Shown here in pieces: positions 1 to 11,483 of a DNA stretch of 64,000 nucleotides (positions are counted from its first letter, which is position 1; every line of letters begins with the position of its first letter). Source of the stretch: Suillus spraguei (lineage: Eukaryota > Basidiomycota > Agaricomycetes > Boletales > Suillaceae); NCBI GenBank assembly GCA_016800925.1, contig JABCPU010000118.1, positions 1 through 64,000 on the forward strand, read 5' to 3'. The translations under genes and the position numbers were made by a program. Under the pieces are notes generated by a model. It searched no databases. It was not told the origin of the DNA and was given only the letters and a program-made list of their open reading frames with translations.

Positions 1-1757
1 GAGAAGTAGAGCTGGGTCAAGAACTGGTCCGACGTGAGGAAGAGCTGAGTAGAAAGAAAAATGATGAGGTGAGGCGAAGTGAATGACTCGACAGACAAAC
101 GGTTGATGATGACAAAACAGTTTCGAGAACGTGAAAAGATGATGTTCACCGAGATGGAGCGGAGGTTACAGCGTGAGGTTGATAAGTTGAAGGCAAGGAT
201 CATGTTGCATTCGCTCATGCATAGGATGCTGAAATCCACACCCCAGACGGACAAAGACAGCGAGCTGGCCAACATGGAACAGCGATTTGCCAGGCGTCAC
301 AGGTTTCAGGACCAGGACATGGAAATGGATACAAGCCCCTCCCGGAAAAGGGAGGCAGGACAACCATCCACGCCGTCCGCAAAACCATTGTCAGGCACCC
401 CATGTCTTGATGCAATTAAGATGATTAAGAGAAGTCGTGGAATATCGCGCAAAACTCGCCTTGTATCAGTAGCGGTGGATGTGAGTGTTCGGTGTCGTTG
501 GATGTGATGTAAACTTACTAATACTAGGTGGATGCTGAGGAAGTCCCTCAAGAACAATTGTCCGAACAAGATGTTCCGCCACATCAACAACACAACACCC
601 CACCTATGACAAGTATGGAAGACGCGGTCGCAAGAGGTGTGGAGGCCGCACTGAGACGTGTTTTCATCGACAAAGAATTTCCGGTCGTCAACAAGCGTAG
701 TCCCCGGAGGAGAAAACGGAGCAAGAAGAAATCCGGCGAGAAAAAGCCACCGAAGCAAGCTACGAAAGAGACTTTCTTTTGGTAAGCCGAAATGCGGTAT
801 AGAAACCTCCGCTTACATTGAAGTAGGGAGAAGTTCGGCGTCTCTTCAAAGACGTTTTCGGAATTTTCTCAAGACGCCGATTTCATAGTCCCGAGCCAGC
901 GAGTCACCAGGATGTCTATGCGTATGAATATGAAGATGGCCCAGGTCCCGATCCAAGAAATCCCACCTTTGATCTCCAAAACGGATACAAATCACCCTGG
1001 AATAGCAGGATCATCGATTCGCTCCTCGAAGAATTGCAGAAAAGGGGTGGTGATGAGAGTTGGCCATTCCGGAGGTCAGAAATGTATTTCAGGGACATCC
1101 TTCAACATCGCTTCAAGCGCCTACGTACGATCTGGACAGCTGCGCAGCCCAAAGTCACAGCAAAGGGTGCATTGGAAACTCCTGCAGAGGTAGAGGAGAG
1201 GTTGATCGCGAAGAAGGACGAAACCCTGAAATCTACTCGTCAAACGACGCGTCGGAAAAATGTATGCTCGCGATATTCATACCGCTCTGATACTGATGCC
1301 CTATCAGAAATATCTCCGTAGAGCAACAGTTCTTGACCATCTCGTCAAGCAAATAAGCGATGAAACCGAGAAGACCTCCCAGCCTGGCAGTGGCTTCAGC
1401 AATTAGTCAAGACGCTAGGAGAAGGCGGCATGAGTTCGGAGGAAAGCGACACTGAAAATCAAATCGAAACGGTTCTTCGTGTCAAAAATATGGTATGGCG
1501 CCGTGCGATAGAAACGGGAATTAGATATCGTCGATCATCAAAGACTTATGGACGACGACATCTTCGCCCCGCAAGGTTCAAAACCAATGAAACGGATACG
1601 CGCAGCTGGGAACCCGACTACTTCCAGGGCACAAGTTGATGAATTACCTAAAGCCTTGTATAACGACGGATGGCTGGCAGGACTGACCGAGTGTCAAGCA
1701 GAGAGGTTGTCGATTTCGACACAAGGATTTAAATGGATGAAAGTCGTGGTAGTTTAG
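1..1757 (+). pseudogene. Decayed agaricomycete hypothetical gene, 5' end outside window
   Basis: The reading starts at the window edge with a charged, coiled-coil-like stretch rich in Glu, Arg and Lys. It continues through a Ser/Pro/Lys-rich region. A clean 47-nt intron (481-527) joins two in-frame pieces. A conserved-looking core around 890-1260 includes an acidic YEYEDGPGPDP motif and a tryptophan-containing segment. The C-terminal part (about 1430-1757) carries MSSEESD and DDDIFAPQGSKP motifs that I associate with an agaricomycete-restricted family of unknown function, often present in many copies. The frame must change near 785-830, 1260, 1395 and 1515 to follow the family, with no splice sites to explain it, so I call it a pseudogene. 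The frame also breaks near 85. No function can be assigned. Confidence 0.6.
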
Positions 1758-1977
1758 TATTGTACGGTATATCTGATGGGATAAACCACTGAGTGGGTAG
1801 GAGGAAGCTTTTAGGAACTGGTTTCCAAAAGTGAAAGAGAGTGCCGGACAACCACGACGACGAGAACGAAGTCGCGAGCACCTCTCAGCAGTACAAACCG
1901 CTGAGTGGTTGAGACTGGGAGCAGGTCGGGGGGAAATGACGGGAAGAAGGGAACACGATAATTGAAGTCGGCGTCAT

Positions 1978-2104
1978 GTGTCGATGGCCATCTGCGCAGG
2001 TGAATGGAGGAAAGACACGACAATACAAATCGTCGTGCCGTAGCCAAGGGAGATGTCGATGAACTCGATGATGCATGCCGTCGCGCCAGGGGAAGGAAAT
2101 GGTA
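1978..2104 (-). repeat. Inverted repeat, left member
   Basis: Its reverse complement matches 5041-5172 closely, with a few substitutions and short indels. The shared text includes TTGGCTACGGCACGACG and TTTGTATTGTCGTGTCTTTCC. Together with the right member it brackets the gene at 2468-4520. No transposase or terminal motif is visible. Confidence 0.75.
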
Positions 2105-2467
2105 TTATGAAGTAATATGAACAACCAATTGCAAGAAGTGCAGGACGTTATTTATCATTGTTGCTTTCATCGCCAAAGTCCAATTATTACATAATTTATT
2201 TAGCATTGTTGTGCTCTTTCATCGCCAATGTTCATTACCTGATGTAGTTCAAGTTAACGCTTTTCCTTACACACGGACTCGACGGTTTGTACTGCCGAGC
2301 TCGTCGTGTTAGCGTGTTTAGTCACAACTATCGATTATCAATTGTCCTCATTTCTGTTGACTTTATCGTCCCCGATCCCGCGACCCTCCAAGCACAACGG
2401 TATGTACCGTTGTGCTCTGAGAAACTAATCAGCGTGCTTGACGAGCGTACCACGATCATCAAAACAG

Positions 2468-4520
2468 ATGGCGCAAACAGATACTGATGTGTTGAGTCGC
2501 AGTATACCTTCATGGCCATCGGAACTGCAACGATATTCGAAAGTCATGAAGCAGTAAGTATTTCGGTAGGTCGCTTTCAGAAGCCTATTCACTAACGTTC
2601 GTCTAGTAACCCCGTACTTGGTGCTGATTATACCATACAGTGCAAAGAAGTCGATGGTTTTCGGTGCGATACTCATTGAAATACTACGACTGACTAAATC
2701 AGGAGTTCAACAGGCACAATAAATACGGAATTTGGGAAGGAATCGTACATCCGTCGGGAGTGATGTATTACTTTGAGGCATCAACAGTGAGCGGGCATTC
2801 GCATTCAATTCCGTACCATATATCTTACAGCCATGCAGAAGACATATACGGGATTTGATATACAAAGATGCTCGGATGATCAATTACTCGGATTACAGAA
2901 CTGGATAGACGCGGCACGTAGAAAATTACAGGAAGACGCATGGTTCTTAGTCGTAGAACCTATAACGAAACAGAACGGGTATTACTACGAGTACTACTGC
3001 GCAGTTCCGGACAAGCGCGTGATTACTTGGTTTGAGGTGTTCAACGCCGACTTGCTTTTTCAGGAGTGCGCATGTGCGAGAGAGTGGAACCACAAACGTA
3101 CGTTCCATTTTCTGATCAATGCAACCCGAGTTAATTGTGTAGGACTGGAGCTTGAAGCGCAGTTTTGGTGAGATTCAGCGGGCAGAGAACAACTAATGTA
3201 TCGGGGATACTGACGCGTTTAGGGGCCAGGAAACACGTCGACTTTTTCCCAAGGCATTTCAATATGAAACCTTCGGAGGCGATTGAGTTACGAATCCATT
3301 TAGAGTGGTATCTAGCCGGTAAGAAATATCATTTCATTGGCGCTGAAGATCGAGACCGAACCCCGATAACAGAAGGATTGACTTTACAACAATCAACTGC
3401 AGCCTCACTGTTTTGGAACATTGATCAAACAGAAAGGATAATTTCTCGCATCGAGAACTTGGGTACGTCTTGCGATTTTGTTTCGCCCTTTCATTTTTAG
3501 AGGGAATCGCACAGAGAAGTACACCAACATCGATGGGTTTATGAAAGAACAAGGTGTCGCATTCTGTGGTGCGTTAACGATATCCATAATATTACCCAAA
3601 ATGTCAGATTTACATGTGAACCAACAGGAAGGATATGGAACATTTTACGTGAGTTTCAAGACACAGTGTTCAAAATACTTGGTTTGACTTGTAAGGGAAG
3701 GTCATCACCAGTTTTTGAACTACTACGGTTTACCCGAAGCCCGTTTGATGAGGTCTCATTCAGTAGAAGCCAACAGACAAAGGAGAACACTTCCAATTTT
3801 GTTGGCCACAGCTGCTATGTTCGGTGTCCCAGTACTGGTATTGGAACACATCGAATCGCTTCATGTTGACGGTATTGTCAACTCGCTCGATATCGACAAG
3901 TTTGTCGACCACTTCAACAATGATAATTTAAAACACAGCACTTTGGTGTGTTACCCATAACAAAAAGTTGCCTGATCTCACACTACTATTCCGTAGGCAG
4001 GCGTTATCATGGCTGTGGATGCTGGCATACTTGCCATTCCGAGTATTGGTTCTCAGACGACGACAATAGCTCTGTGCTCCGTGTCACTTATCCTTTGTGT
4101 TCATTGTATCTTCGCAAGTGTTGTCGCGCAGCACTTTGGTCAGAAAATGAAGTCACTTGAATACGCAGTGCGTGCCATCTACCATGCCTATTCCTCACCC
4201 CTAATTCAGATGTACTGATAGTCACAGCACTTGCAAGACAATCTTACTAGAGTCGCTATCATTTACAGCTCTCCCAGTTTGCTTCGAACATCGAGGTAAA
4301 TGATTTGCTGCAACTTGAGCAGACAGTACTGACAAATTTTGATAGTGTGGCATTGTGCATGCTAGGCTTTCTTGTCGGAATTTTCACGGTCCCAAATCGC
4401 TCTCTGATAACAACCATTCCTTGCGCAATTGCCCTTGTTAGTTTAGGAGGATTTGTAGTGTGGTCGTTAGTTGTCATATTTCGTCAGGGTCTGACATACG
4501 GAAGTGGAACAGCGTATTGA
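2468..4520 (+). CDS. Agaricomycete-restricted multi-exon protein with C-terminal membrane segments
   Basis: About ten short exons can be joined with canonical introns. The likely start is MAQTDTDVLS at 2468. The N-terminal part contains a WW-like stretch (GIWEGIVHPSGVMYYFE), then YYYEYYCAVPDKRVITWFE and ECACAREWNHKR, which continues across an intron (3107-3150) into LELEAQFW and, after a further intron, KHVDFFP. The middle exons encode a helical region with QFLNYYG and ARLMRSHSV motifs. The end has two or three hydrophobic helices, one around 4010-4150 and one around 4350-4490, and stops at 4518-4520. These motifs match a large agaricomycete family of unknown function that I recognise by pattern only. 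No frameshift was found, so the gene looks intact. Exon borders are approximate except where stated. Confidence 0.65.
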
Positions 4521-5040
4521 GGGACCCGGTCATGTTCAGAATCCTGTAATATGACGCGGAGAAGGTCAATTGGGCGGTGTTCGCATACTTTCAAGATGCG
4601 CAATGAAACCAATAGGTTTGAGATGTCATTATTTAAAATACAGCGGAGGGGGAGACAAGTACATTCCTACATACGATAGAGTAGCGGGAGTAAGCCCCCC
4701 GAGTATAGGGCTATGTCCAACATAGGGTCTATGACCCCAAGGGACAATAAATGGATTTTTTATATAAAAAAAGTACATTCCTGAAAAGTACTATATTAAA
4801 CCTGACTTAGTGGCCACTGGCCCAGGTCCAGTTCTGAACCGTGTTCGAACCTCAGTGATCGATTCGCCGACTTCGAGTCGGTCCGAGTCCGGTTCAAAGT
4901 TCGGGCAATAGGGGGAACCTGCCATAACTTAGGATAACTGACTTGGTCCAAACTTTGGGCGATGAAATGCTAAATAACTTATGTAATAATTCCACATATG
5001 GGTGCCAACCAATGAAAACAAATCTCACGTCTTACCTGCA
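4521..5040. other. Intergenic stretch, no gene seen
   Basis: This region holds AT-rich runs near 4750-4800 and no reading frame with recognisable motifs. Nothing specific is supported here. Confidence 0.5.
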
Positions 5041-5172
5041 ACCATTTCCATCCCCTGGCGCGACGATATGTATCATCGAGTTCATCTCCCTTGGCTACGG
5101 CACGACGATTTGTATTGTCGTGTCTTTCCTTCATTCACCTGCAACCTCGTCAGGATGGCCATCGACCCACGA
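5041..5172 (+). repeat. Inverted repeat, right member
   Basis: This is the inverted partner of 1978-2104. Downstream, a palindromic motif with GACGGTTTGTACCGTCGAGC occurs near 5196, and a related motif occurs near 2280, so the homology extends in patches. Confidence 0.75.
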
Positions 5173-5394
5173 TGAAGCTTTCGTCGCCTGGAGCTCGACG
5201 GTTTGTACCGTCGAGCTCGTAATCCTTGTCTTCCCGATTTCATCGCCAACCTTCCGAGTGACCGAGTCTTTGGCTGCTCCCTGGCCCAACTCCCTACGTA
5301 TGTGAAACTATCGTCACTAGCCGCATCTTGTCCTCGGCTTGTTCGATTCAACTTTAGCGGCCTTCATCCACACATTCAATTAAAACCCCGCATG

Positions 5395-5700
5395 TCACTT
5401 CGGAGTCCACCACTTCCACTTCCACTTCGACTTCCACTTCACTTCGACTTCGACTTCCGCTTCCACTTCCACTTTCCACACCGACCTCCATTGTTATCGA
5501 TCCCTTATAATCCCAAGTTTCGGTCTGCACTTCTTTTCCACCCACTTGTCGCATTAAAACAGTTTGTACTGTCGCGCACTTCCCTCGCACACCTCACACT
5601 TCCCTTGCACTTCCCTCGCACACTTCCCTCACACTTCCCTCGCACTTCCCTCGCACACTTCCCTCGCACACTTCCCTCGCACTTCCCTGCTTTCTAGATT
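5395..5700 (+). repeat. Low-complexity CTTCCACTT and CACTTCCCTCGCA tandem repeats
   Basis: From about 5405 to 5480 the sequence is built of CTTCCACTTC/CGACTTC words. From about 5575 to 5695 it is a minisatellite of CACTTCCCTCGCA-type units. The open frames across it (Ser/Pro/Leu-rich) are a consequence of the repeat and are not annotated as genes. Confidence 0.85.
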
Positions 5701-5862
5701 GTCTACCGCGTTATTCTGCGCGTCAACCCATAGCTGCTGCCAACTCTAACTCATCGGTTTATACTGTTGTGGTAGTAGTTTGGTTGTAGTTTTGGTCAAC
5801 CGTATCGTTCTACGAGTCATCAGTATCGTTCTACGAGTCAACCCAACCCTTCCGACCCTTCC

Positions 5863-8800
5863 ATGACTGCCGCCCTCAAAGTCTTTGTGCGTGATGGGAA
5901 GGTCTTCACTTCTCTCACTGCGCACTTCCTGCCCAAAGTTATTCCCTATCAACCTATCTGGGACCCCCGCGACAATCACGATTATTCTCCCGATGACAGT
6001 GAAAGGCCACTCAGTCCTTGCTGGGCGTATGCGTCGCGTCCATGGTTTCCTGTCGTGCCTTTGAACCCGAGCTTTGATGGGCCCATCTTCGAATGCCTGA
6101 ACCACACCAGGTTTTCTCTCCGCACAGAGGTCGATGCACAGGGCAAGCACATACTTCATCACGACATCAGAGAAAGATGGTACGAGCTAGAGAAGAAATT
6201 GATCTGGTGCCAGGAGCGTTTGGGTGCCGGGATGTTCGTTCCGTGGGGGACTACACTTCCACCCCCTCCACATACGTTTGGGTATCTTCGTTCACACGAG
6301 AACGCCAAACTCGCTGTAAAGGTCGCGCTGAGGTCGCGCAACGCATTTTTATGTACGTCGATTCCTATCCTCATTGCACTGCGACTGATATTTTTCTAGT
6401 GACTGCCGCTGCCTGTACATGGCACATTATGAGTCGTCGATATCGAGGTTCCAATCGCCCCTGGATGTCTGTCTTGACCGATGACCACGAGTGCCCCATA
6501 CCGGCTGAATGGGTTCTCGAGTTATCGCGTTCATTTGTGGGAGATCTGTCGGCCAATGTTCAACGCACCGGAGTGTTCATCCCCTCCATCCACTGCCCTT
6601 GGGAAGGGCAACTGCCCATGTTCGAACATTTCTCGATCCCAATATGGGTCCTCTGCACCGAGGGCGCGTCTGTCGTCGACCCTATGTTGCGTAGCTATAT
6701 TCCCTCCCGGGAGGCTGTCACCTCTGCGACCGAGGCCCTACAATGGGGCCAAACGCCAGCTGGCGGAGAAATGCAACCGGAACCTGTCTTCGCATGGGGC
6801 GATGTAGATTCCTCATGGGGTCACGCTGACAATGGGTGTCAGAGCGGCGGAGAAAATCAACTCATCTCACTTGATTTCCAAGAAGAGGTGTCTCCCGTCC
6901 GTCTGTTTCCGGAGCCCGAACGCAACAGTGGACAGTTGCGAGGAGAAGATTGGCAGGCGTTCTTAGCGCGGCGCCGCGAGGGAAATATGAAAAGAGAGGA
7001 GAAAGAGACTCCAGCCCAACGGCAGTCACGTCTGAGCCGCGCGACATCGGCGGGTAATCAGGATTACCCTGCCAAGAAGACCACGGTGTTCGAATGGCAG
7101 CCCCAAGAGGAGTATGACGGCTTTCGTCTACGCATCCGCATCACAAAGAACGATATTCCCTCGGTGTGGAGGGAATACAGTGCAACTACAAGGACATATG
7201 ACTCGTTTCATAACGAGTGGGACTTGTGTGATGAGTTGGATCCCACCAGCATTCCTGATGGCGACTGGGAAGATGAAATTTTCGCTCCTCCCGCTCATCC
7301 CGCTCCTCCCACTCTACCTCCGGCACCGCCTCAACCTCCATCACGGACCAGTTTCTTGCAGGACATCGATCGATACTTCGGTCATCATGAGGTTGCATCC
7401 TCATCGAAGCTCAATCATGGCATTGAGCATTTTGTTTCAACGTTACATTTCCGTCTCGGATTCCAACTCGCAGCATCGACCTCTACGCCCCGAGGTAGAT
7501 CGGCCACGTTTGAATCTTGGATCCGCAAGACGGAGTGGCTTCACCTATGCAGACTCGTCGGCGATGTAGGCGCGGATGTCGCAACCATTCCGGACGCACA
7601 GAAGGAGATCATCACTTGTTTCATAGGTTACCTGGTCACTTTACCGGCATCTGGGTTATCTGAAATGCCAGCTGATCTCTGGGACTTAGGACCCGATCCT
7701 TCCCTAGCAGTCTCGAATGCGCACATTCGAGTTTCAAACGTGCAAACTCCCAAGCAACTGCTCTATGTAATAGAGCCAAGTCTATCAGCAAGTCTGGTCG
7801 TCTGGAAACTCGTCGTCGCCGACGCTGCCACTGCTGTGATGTGCCTCCGGCGTGACTGGGGGTCTGATATCACGAAGATCGCGCTCAATCTCCTCCAAAA
7901 AGGAATCGCTTTCAAGACATTGCAAGCCATGGCAGTCGCGCCTGACGCACGTCGCCCACTTACGGAACTTCGTTTATACTCGCCGACCTACACGCGCCCC
8001 CCTTGCAAGGCTGTTTACGCGGATTACGTCGTATATGAACAACATCGCCACGAATTCATGAATCAGCCTCGTGCAAGAGCCGCACTTCTTCATGGCGGGC
8101 TCGTATGGAGGCTGGCTCTGCATAGCTTTGGTTTTGATAATCTCCCCTCCGTTCTCGAAGGAATTTCACGGGAAGCTGTACCATTTGGTCTCATGTTGCT
8201 CATCAATGACCAGACTTACTTCGACGATGAGTTGTCAGAGGAGGTGGTGGATTTTATGTGCGGCACGTATTATTCACACAACGGCAAGTTTTTTTTCTTA
8301 CCGACAACAACACAAACGCTTACATTTCGATAAATAGACGATGGCACTATGGACAAGGTCTCTTGGTGGCCTAGACCCCAGGCCTGGGCTGCCTCAGGGT
8401 TGAACGTGGGGTTCTGGTCCACGCGATGCGAAGAATGGTTCCAGAAACGCCTCGGCAACATTCGAGAGGGTGTCTCTAGAATCCGCAATACACGCGTCAA
8501 CGACGATAACGGTCCAATGACCGCCACGCGGTGGAAACGTTCGCTCAAGTTTAATCCGGGCACCAACAAAATGATGAAGAACGTTGACGCGGCGTGTTCT
8601 CAATTCCTCGCCGACAACGCAACTGGTGAGAATGATTTTGTTGTTGTTACTTGTGCGTCTCTGAATAAACTTCTGCTTAGTTTTTGCAGAGTTTTAATAT
8701 TATATTGTTGTATTCATGATTGCTATGTACGTCTGGGAATAGCTGTAGTTGTACGAATGATGATTGTATAAATTGTGACCCATGGCCTCATACCGTGCAG

Positions 8801-8902
8801 CATACCGATCAAATGGTCAAGAGGGGTTGGTTGTCGTCGGCGCCAAGCTCAGCGGCAGAACCTCCTACATTCGCTGATGAAGAACCAGCCTTAGACGAAT
8901 AA
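5863..8902 (+). CDS. Agaricomycete hypothetical protein family, about 940 aa, with a GC-AG intron
   Basis: The first exon starts with MTAALKVFVRDGKVF at 5863 and runs to 6352. A 47-nt intron (6353-6399) restores frame into a long exon of about 1.9 kb. That exon carries WEGQLPMFEHFSIPIW, a charged stretch with RREGNMKREEKE, a Pro-rich segment (PPAHPAPPTLPPAPPQPP, about 7290-7345), FLQDIDRYFG and a helical C-terminal domain. At 8284-8337 an intron starting GCAAGT and ending AATAG joins YYSHN to DGTMDKVSWWPRPQAW in frame. The exon then runs through GLNVGFWST to about 8625. The last exon to 8902 (ending EEPALDE) is plausible but its splice is not resolved. The pattern resembles a common agaricomycete family of unknown function. 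Confidence 0.7.
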
Positions 8903-8984
8903 CTCACCTCCTGAATGACGACAGTACACACCGCCATGCCACGCCAGGTAACGAGTTCGGGCCGTGAGCGGGCTACGATTGAAT

Positions 8985-9045
8985 GATGGGCGGGCGATGG
9001 GCGGGCGATTGGCGGGCGATTGGCGGGCGATGATCGGGCGATTTA
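8985..9045 (+). repeat. Short GGCGGGCGAT tandem repeat
   Basis: Four to five tandem 10-11 nt units of the GGCGGGCGATT type lie downstream of the 5863-8902 gene. No coding content is evident. Confidence 0.85.
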
Positions 9046-10010
9046 TTTTATCTGCAGACAAAACTTGAAGTTTTGTCATGACATTCTGTCGCTGGCGTAT
9101 ACTTCAAATTTTCAGGGGCGTCTAATTGTTGGACAAATCTTGATACATAAGCAAGCATGTGATCATCTGCAAAACTTCAAGTTTCGTCTGAAATTTTACG
9201 TGAAAATTAAACTTTAAATTGAAGCAGACGTAGAAAATCTGATTATATTTCTTATATTTGTTGACATATTGTCCGTGGGAATATGGTTGCGGGTGCTTGA
9301 TATTTTGGATTACACATAAAACTTCGCCAAATTTTGAAGTTGTGCACCGATCTTTATGTTAGTTTAAATTTCAAATATTTTCTTCTCATTTTGTACAACA
9401 TATAAACCTGTCCTAAATATCGATAACCCCGATGTGTCGTGTTTTACCACTGAAACCTCATCCAAATCGGTCCTCTTCCTGCATGTGTTGCTTTTGACCT
9501 TGAATTGGATTCCTCTCTCGTCTTCTTCGATTGCTCGTTCGCTCGGCCAAGTTCGTGTTTCGCTGAAATCTCCATGGCCTCAGTGATCCATTGCCGTACT
9601 CTCACTGTCGGTGTCGAGTTCGAGGTCGTAATGTTATGTTTGGGATGAACTGGATTGCTGCATGGCCACCGTTTTGTGGGAAGATGAGACTCCCGTCTCC
9701 AATCCTCTATGTCTGGCCTTCAAGGTGGTGACAGTGTTTCATTGTCCTCGTTTTTTTGGTATCTGCTGATTGCCTTCTGTGTTTCTAGAAACTCCGTGTA
9801 TACTCAGTGGTGATTTCATATTGAACCTGCTGCTAATGATGGTGAATTAGAATTTTCTCAGTCTTCGTCCGTCGCCGGGGCAATTGTATCGTCTCGTAGA
9901 CGTTCAACTCGAATTTTATTGTCCATGTCATCTTTTTCCGGTCGTGTCAATCAGGGTCCCCATAAGTTTTTAAATTGGGAAATCTTGTGAGTCGCCAAGT
10001 GGAAGAGTTA
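9046..10010. other. AT-rich intergenic stretch
   Basis: No gene is recognised. The words AAACTTGAAG and AAACTTCAAG recur in both orientations between about 9060 and 9360, which could form weak hairpins. The part from 9440 to 10010 holds no recognisable motif. Confidence 0.5.
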
Positions 10011-10890
10011 AAGACTTTAACCTGGCCAACGTGGTTACCACGACAGAATCAGAATATGTTTCTCTTTGGAACCTGCCGATGACAAGGTTTTTTCTGTCGG
10101 AACACACCCTCATTCATGGATGGTTTCTTTAGCAGTCCATCGTAACGTGTCTTAGCCAGGTGGTTGCCAACAGAATCCAAATCTGTTTCTCTTGGACTGT
10201 ACAGGTTCGAAACCCTGCTAACCTACAGTTTTTTTCTATTGGAACACACTTTGGCATTCGTTTATAGATGGTTTCCTTAGAAGTTCATCGTAACTGGTCT
10301 TAGCCAGGTGGTTGCCAACAGAATCCAAATCTGTTTCTCTTGGACTGTACAGGTTCGAAACCCTGCTAACTTACAGTTTTTTCTATTGGAACACACTTTG
10401 GCATTCGTTTATAGATGGTTTCCCTAGAAGTTCATCGTAACTGGTCTTAGCCAGGTGGTTGCCACAACAGAATCAAATTCTGTTTCTCTTCCACTGTGCA
10501 GGTTTGAAACCTGCTGACGACAAGGTTTTTCTATCGGAACACACGTTGACATTCACTTGTGGATGGTTTCTTTAGAAGTTGACTGCAACTGGTCTAGTCT
10601 GGTGGTTGCTACGACAGAATCAAAATCGGTTTCTCCTGCATTGTGCAGTTTCGAAACCTGCCGACGACGAGGTTTTTTTATCGAAACACACGTTGATATT
10701 CACTCACGGATGCTTTCTTTGGAAGTTCACTGTAACTGGTCTAGCCTGCTGGTTGCTACAACAGACGCTTCTCCTTGATTGTGTAGGTTCGAAACCTGCC
10801 GGTAACAACGTTTTTTTTCCAATCACGACACACCTCGTCACTGATGGATAGTTTCCTTAGAGGTTCATTTTAACTGGTCTTAGCCCCTGT
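10010..10890 (+). repeat. Tandem array of tRNA-like units (about 135-150 nt period)
   Basis: Six units and a partial seventh start near 10018, 10153, 10302, 10449, 10598, 10742 and 10872. A typical unit has an A-box-like TTAGCCAGGTGGTTG, then an anticodon-arm-like ACAGA-7 nt-TCTGT hairpin, a 14-nt variable region and a B-box GGTTCGAAACC. The copy near 10500 has a perfect 5-bp T stem, GCAGG with CCTGC around TTTGAAA. Predicted anticodon positions read CCA in two units and CAA in another. The acceptor stem does not pair, and the D arm is poor. I therefore read these as tRNA-derived (SINE-like) repeats and not functional tRNAs. Confidence 0.55.
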
Positions 10891-11480
10891 GCAAATTGTT
10901 GTCGCAATATTGATATTTGCTCCATGGCGAGTCATACCTTCGGACACATGTCCGAGTCCGAAACACTAATTATATTGGGTGTTGTGACTCGTGAGGCTGC
11001 CACAGGTTTTATGTAGCTCCTCTTCGGGCTTGGTCGATTGCATATTGGATAGATTGGTGTCTGTAGACGTGTCTGCGATATCAGGCGCTGATCTGTGGAC
11101 CACCGCACAGAGTATCTGCAGTGATTTTAGAATGCACTCGCGATCAAGAAGAACTTTGCAAGCAAAGAGACCTATTAGTATTTTGAATATTCTTTGCTGT
11201 CGGGGGACATAGAAGGTGCGTCTAAGTCATTGCGTTTTGGCATGATTTATGCTTCGCAGGCACAAATTATTCCATCGTCTGCTTTCACAAGATACATTTC
11301 TTGCGGCCGAAGCTCCAGACCTGCACACGCATCAAATAACGGAAGGTCAATAAATTTTAAATTTTTCGAACAGTTGCGAGTCGCACAAGGTGTTCGGAGG
11401 CCAATAGAAGCTATTTACCTTACTAGGAAGGCTCTGAGAAGTAGAAGCCTTGGAAGTAGAGCACGGTGGTCTGGCTTTCC
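10890..11480. other. Intergenic, no gene seen
   Basis: There are short open frames only, with no recognised motif. The homology with the FunK1 unit begins immediately after, near 11484. Confidence 0.5.
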
Positions 11481-11483
11481 GTA

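Noticed and set aside
5203..5749. Long open frames rich in Ser, Pro and Leu
   Set aside because: They follow the tandem CTTCC-type repeat and have no start context, introns or family motif.
10150..10545. Functional tRNA genes for Trp or Leu
   Set aside because: B-box and anticodon-arm features are good, but no acceptor stem pairs and the D arm is poor. Annotated as tRNA-like repeats only.
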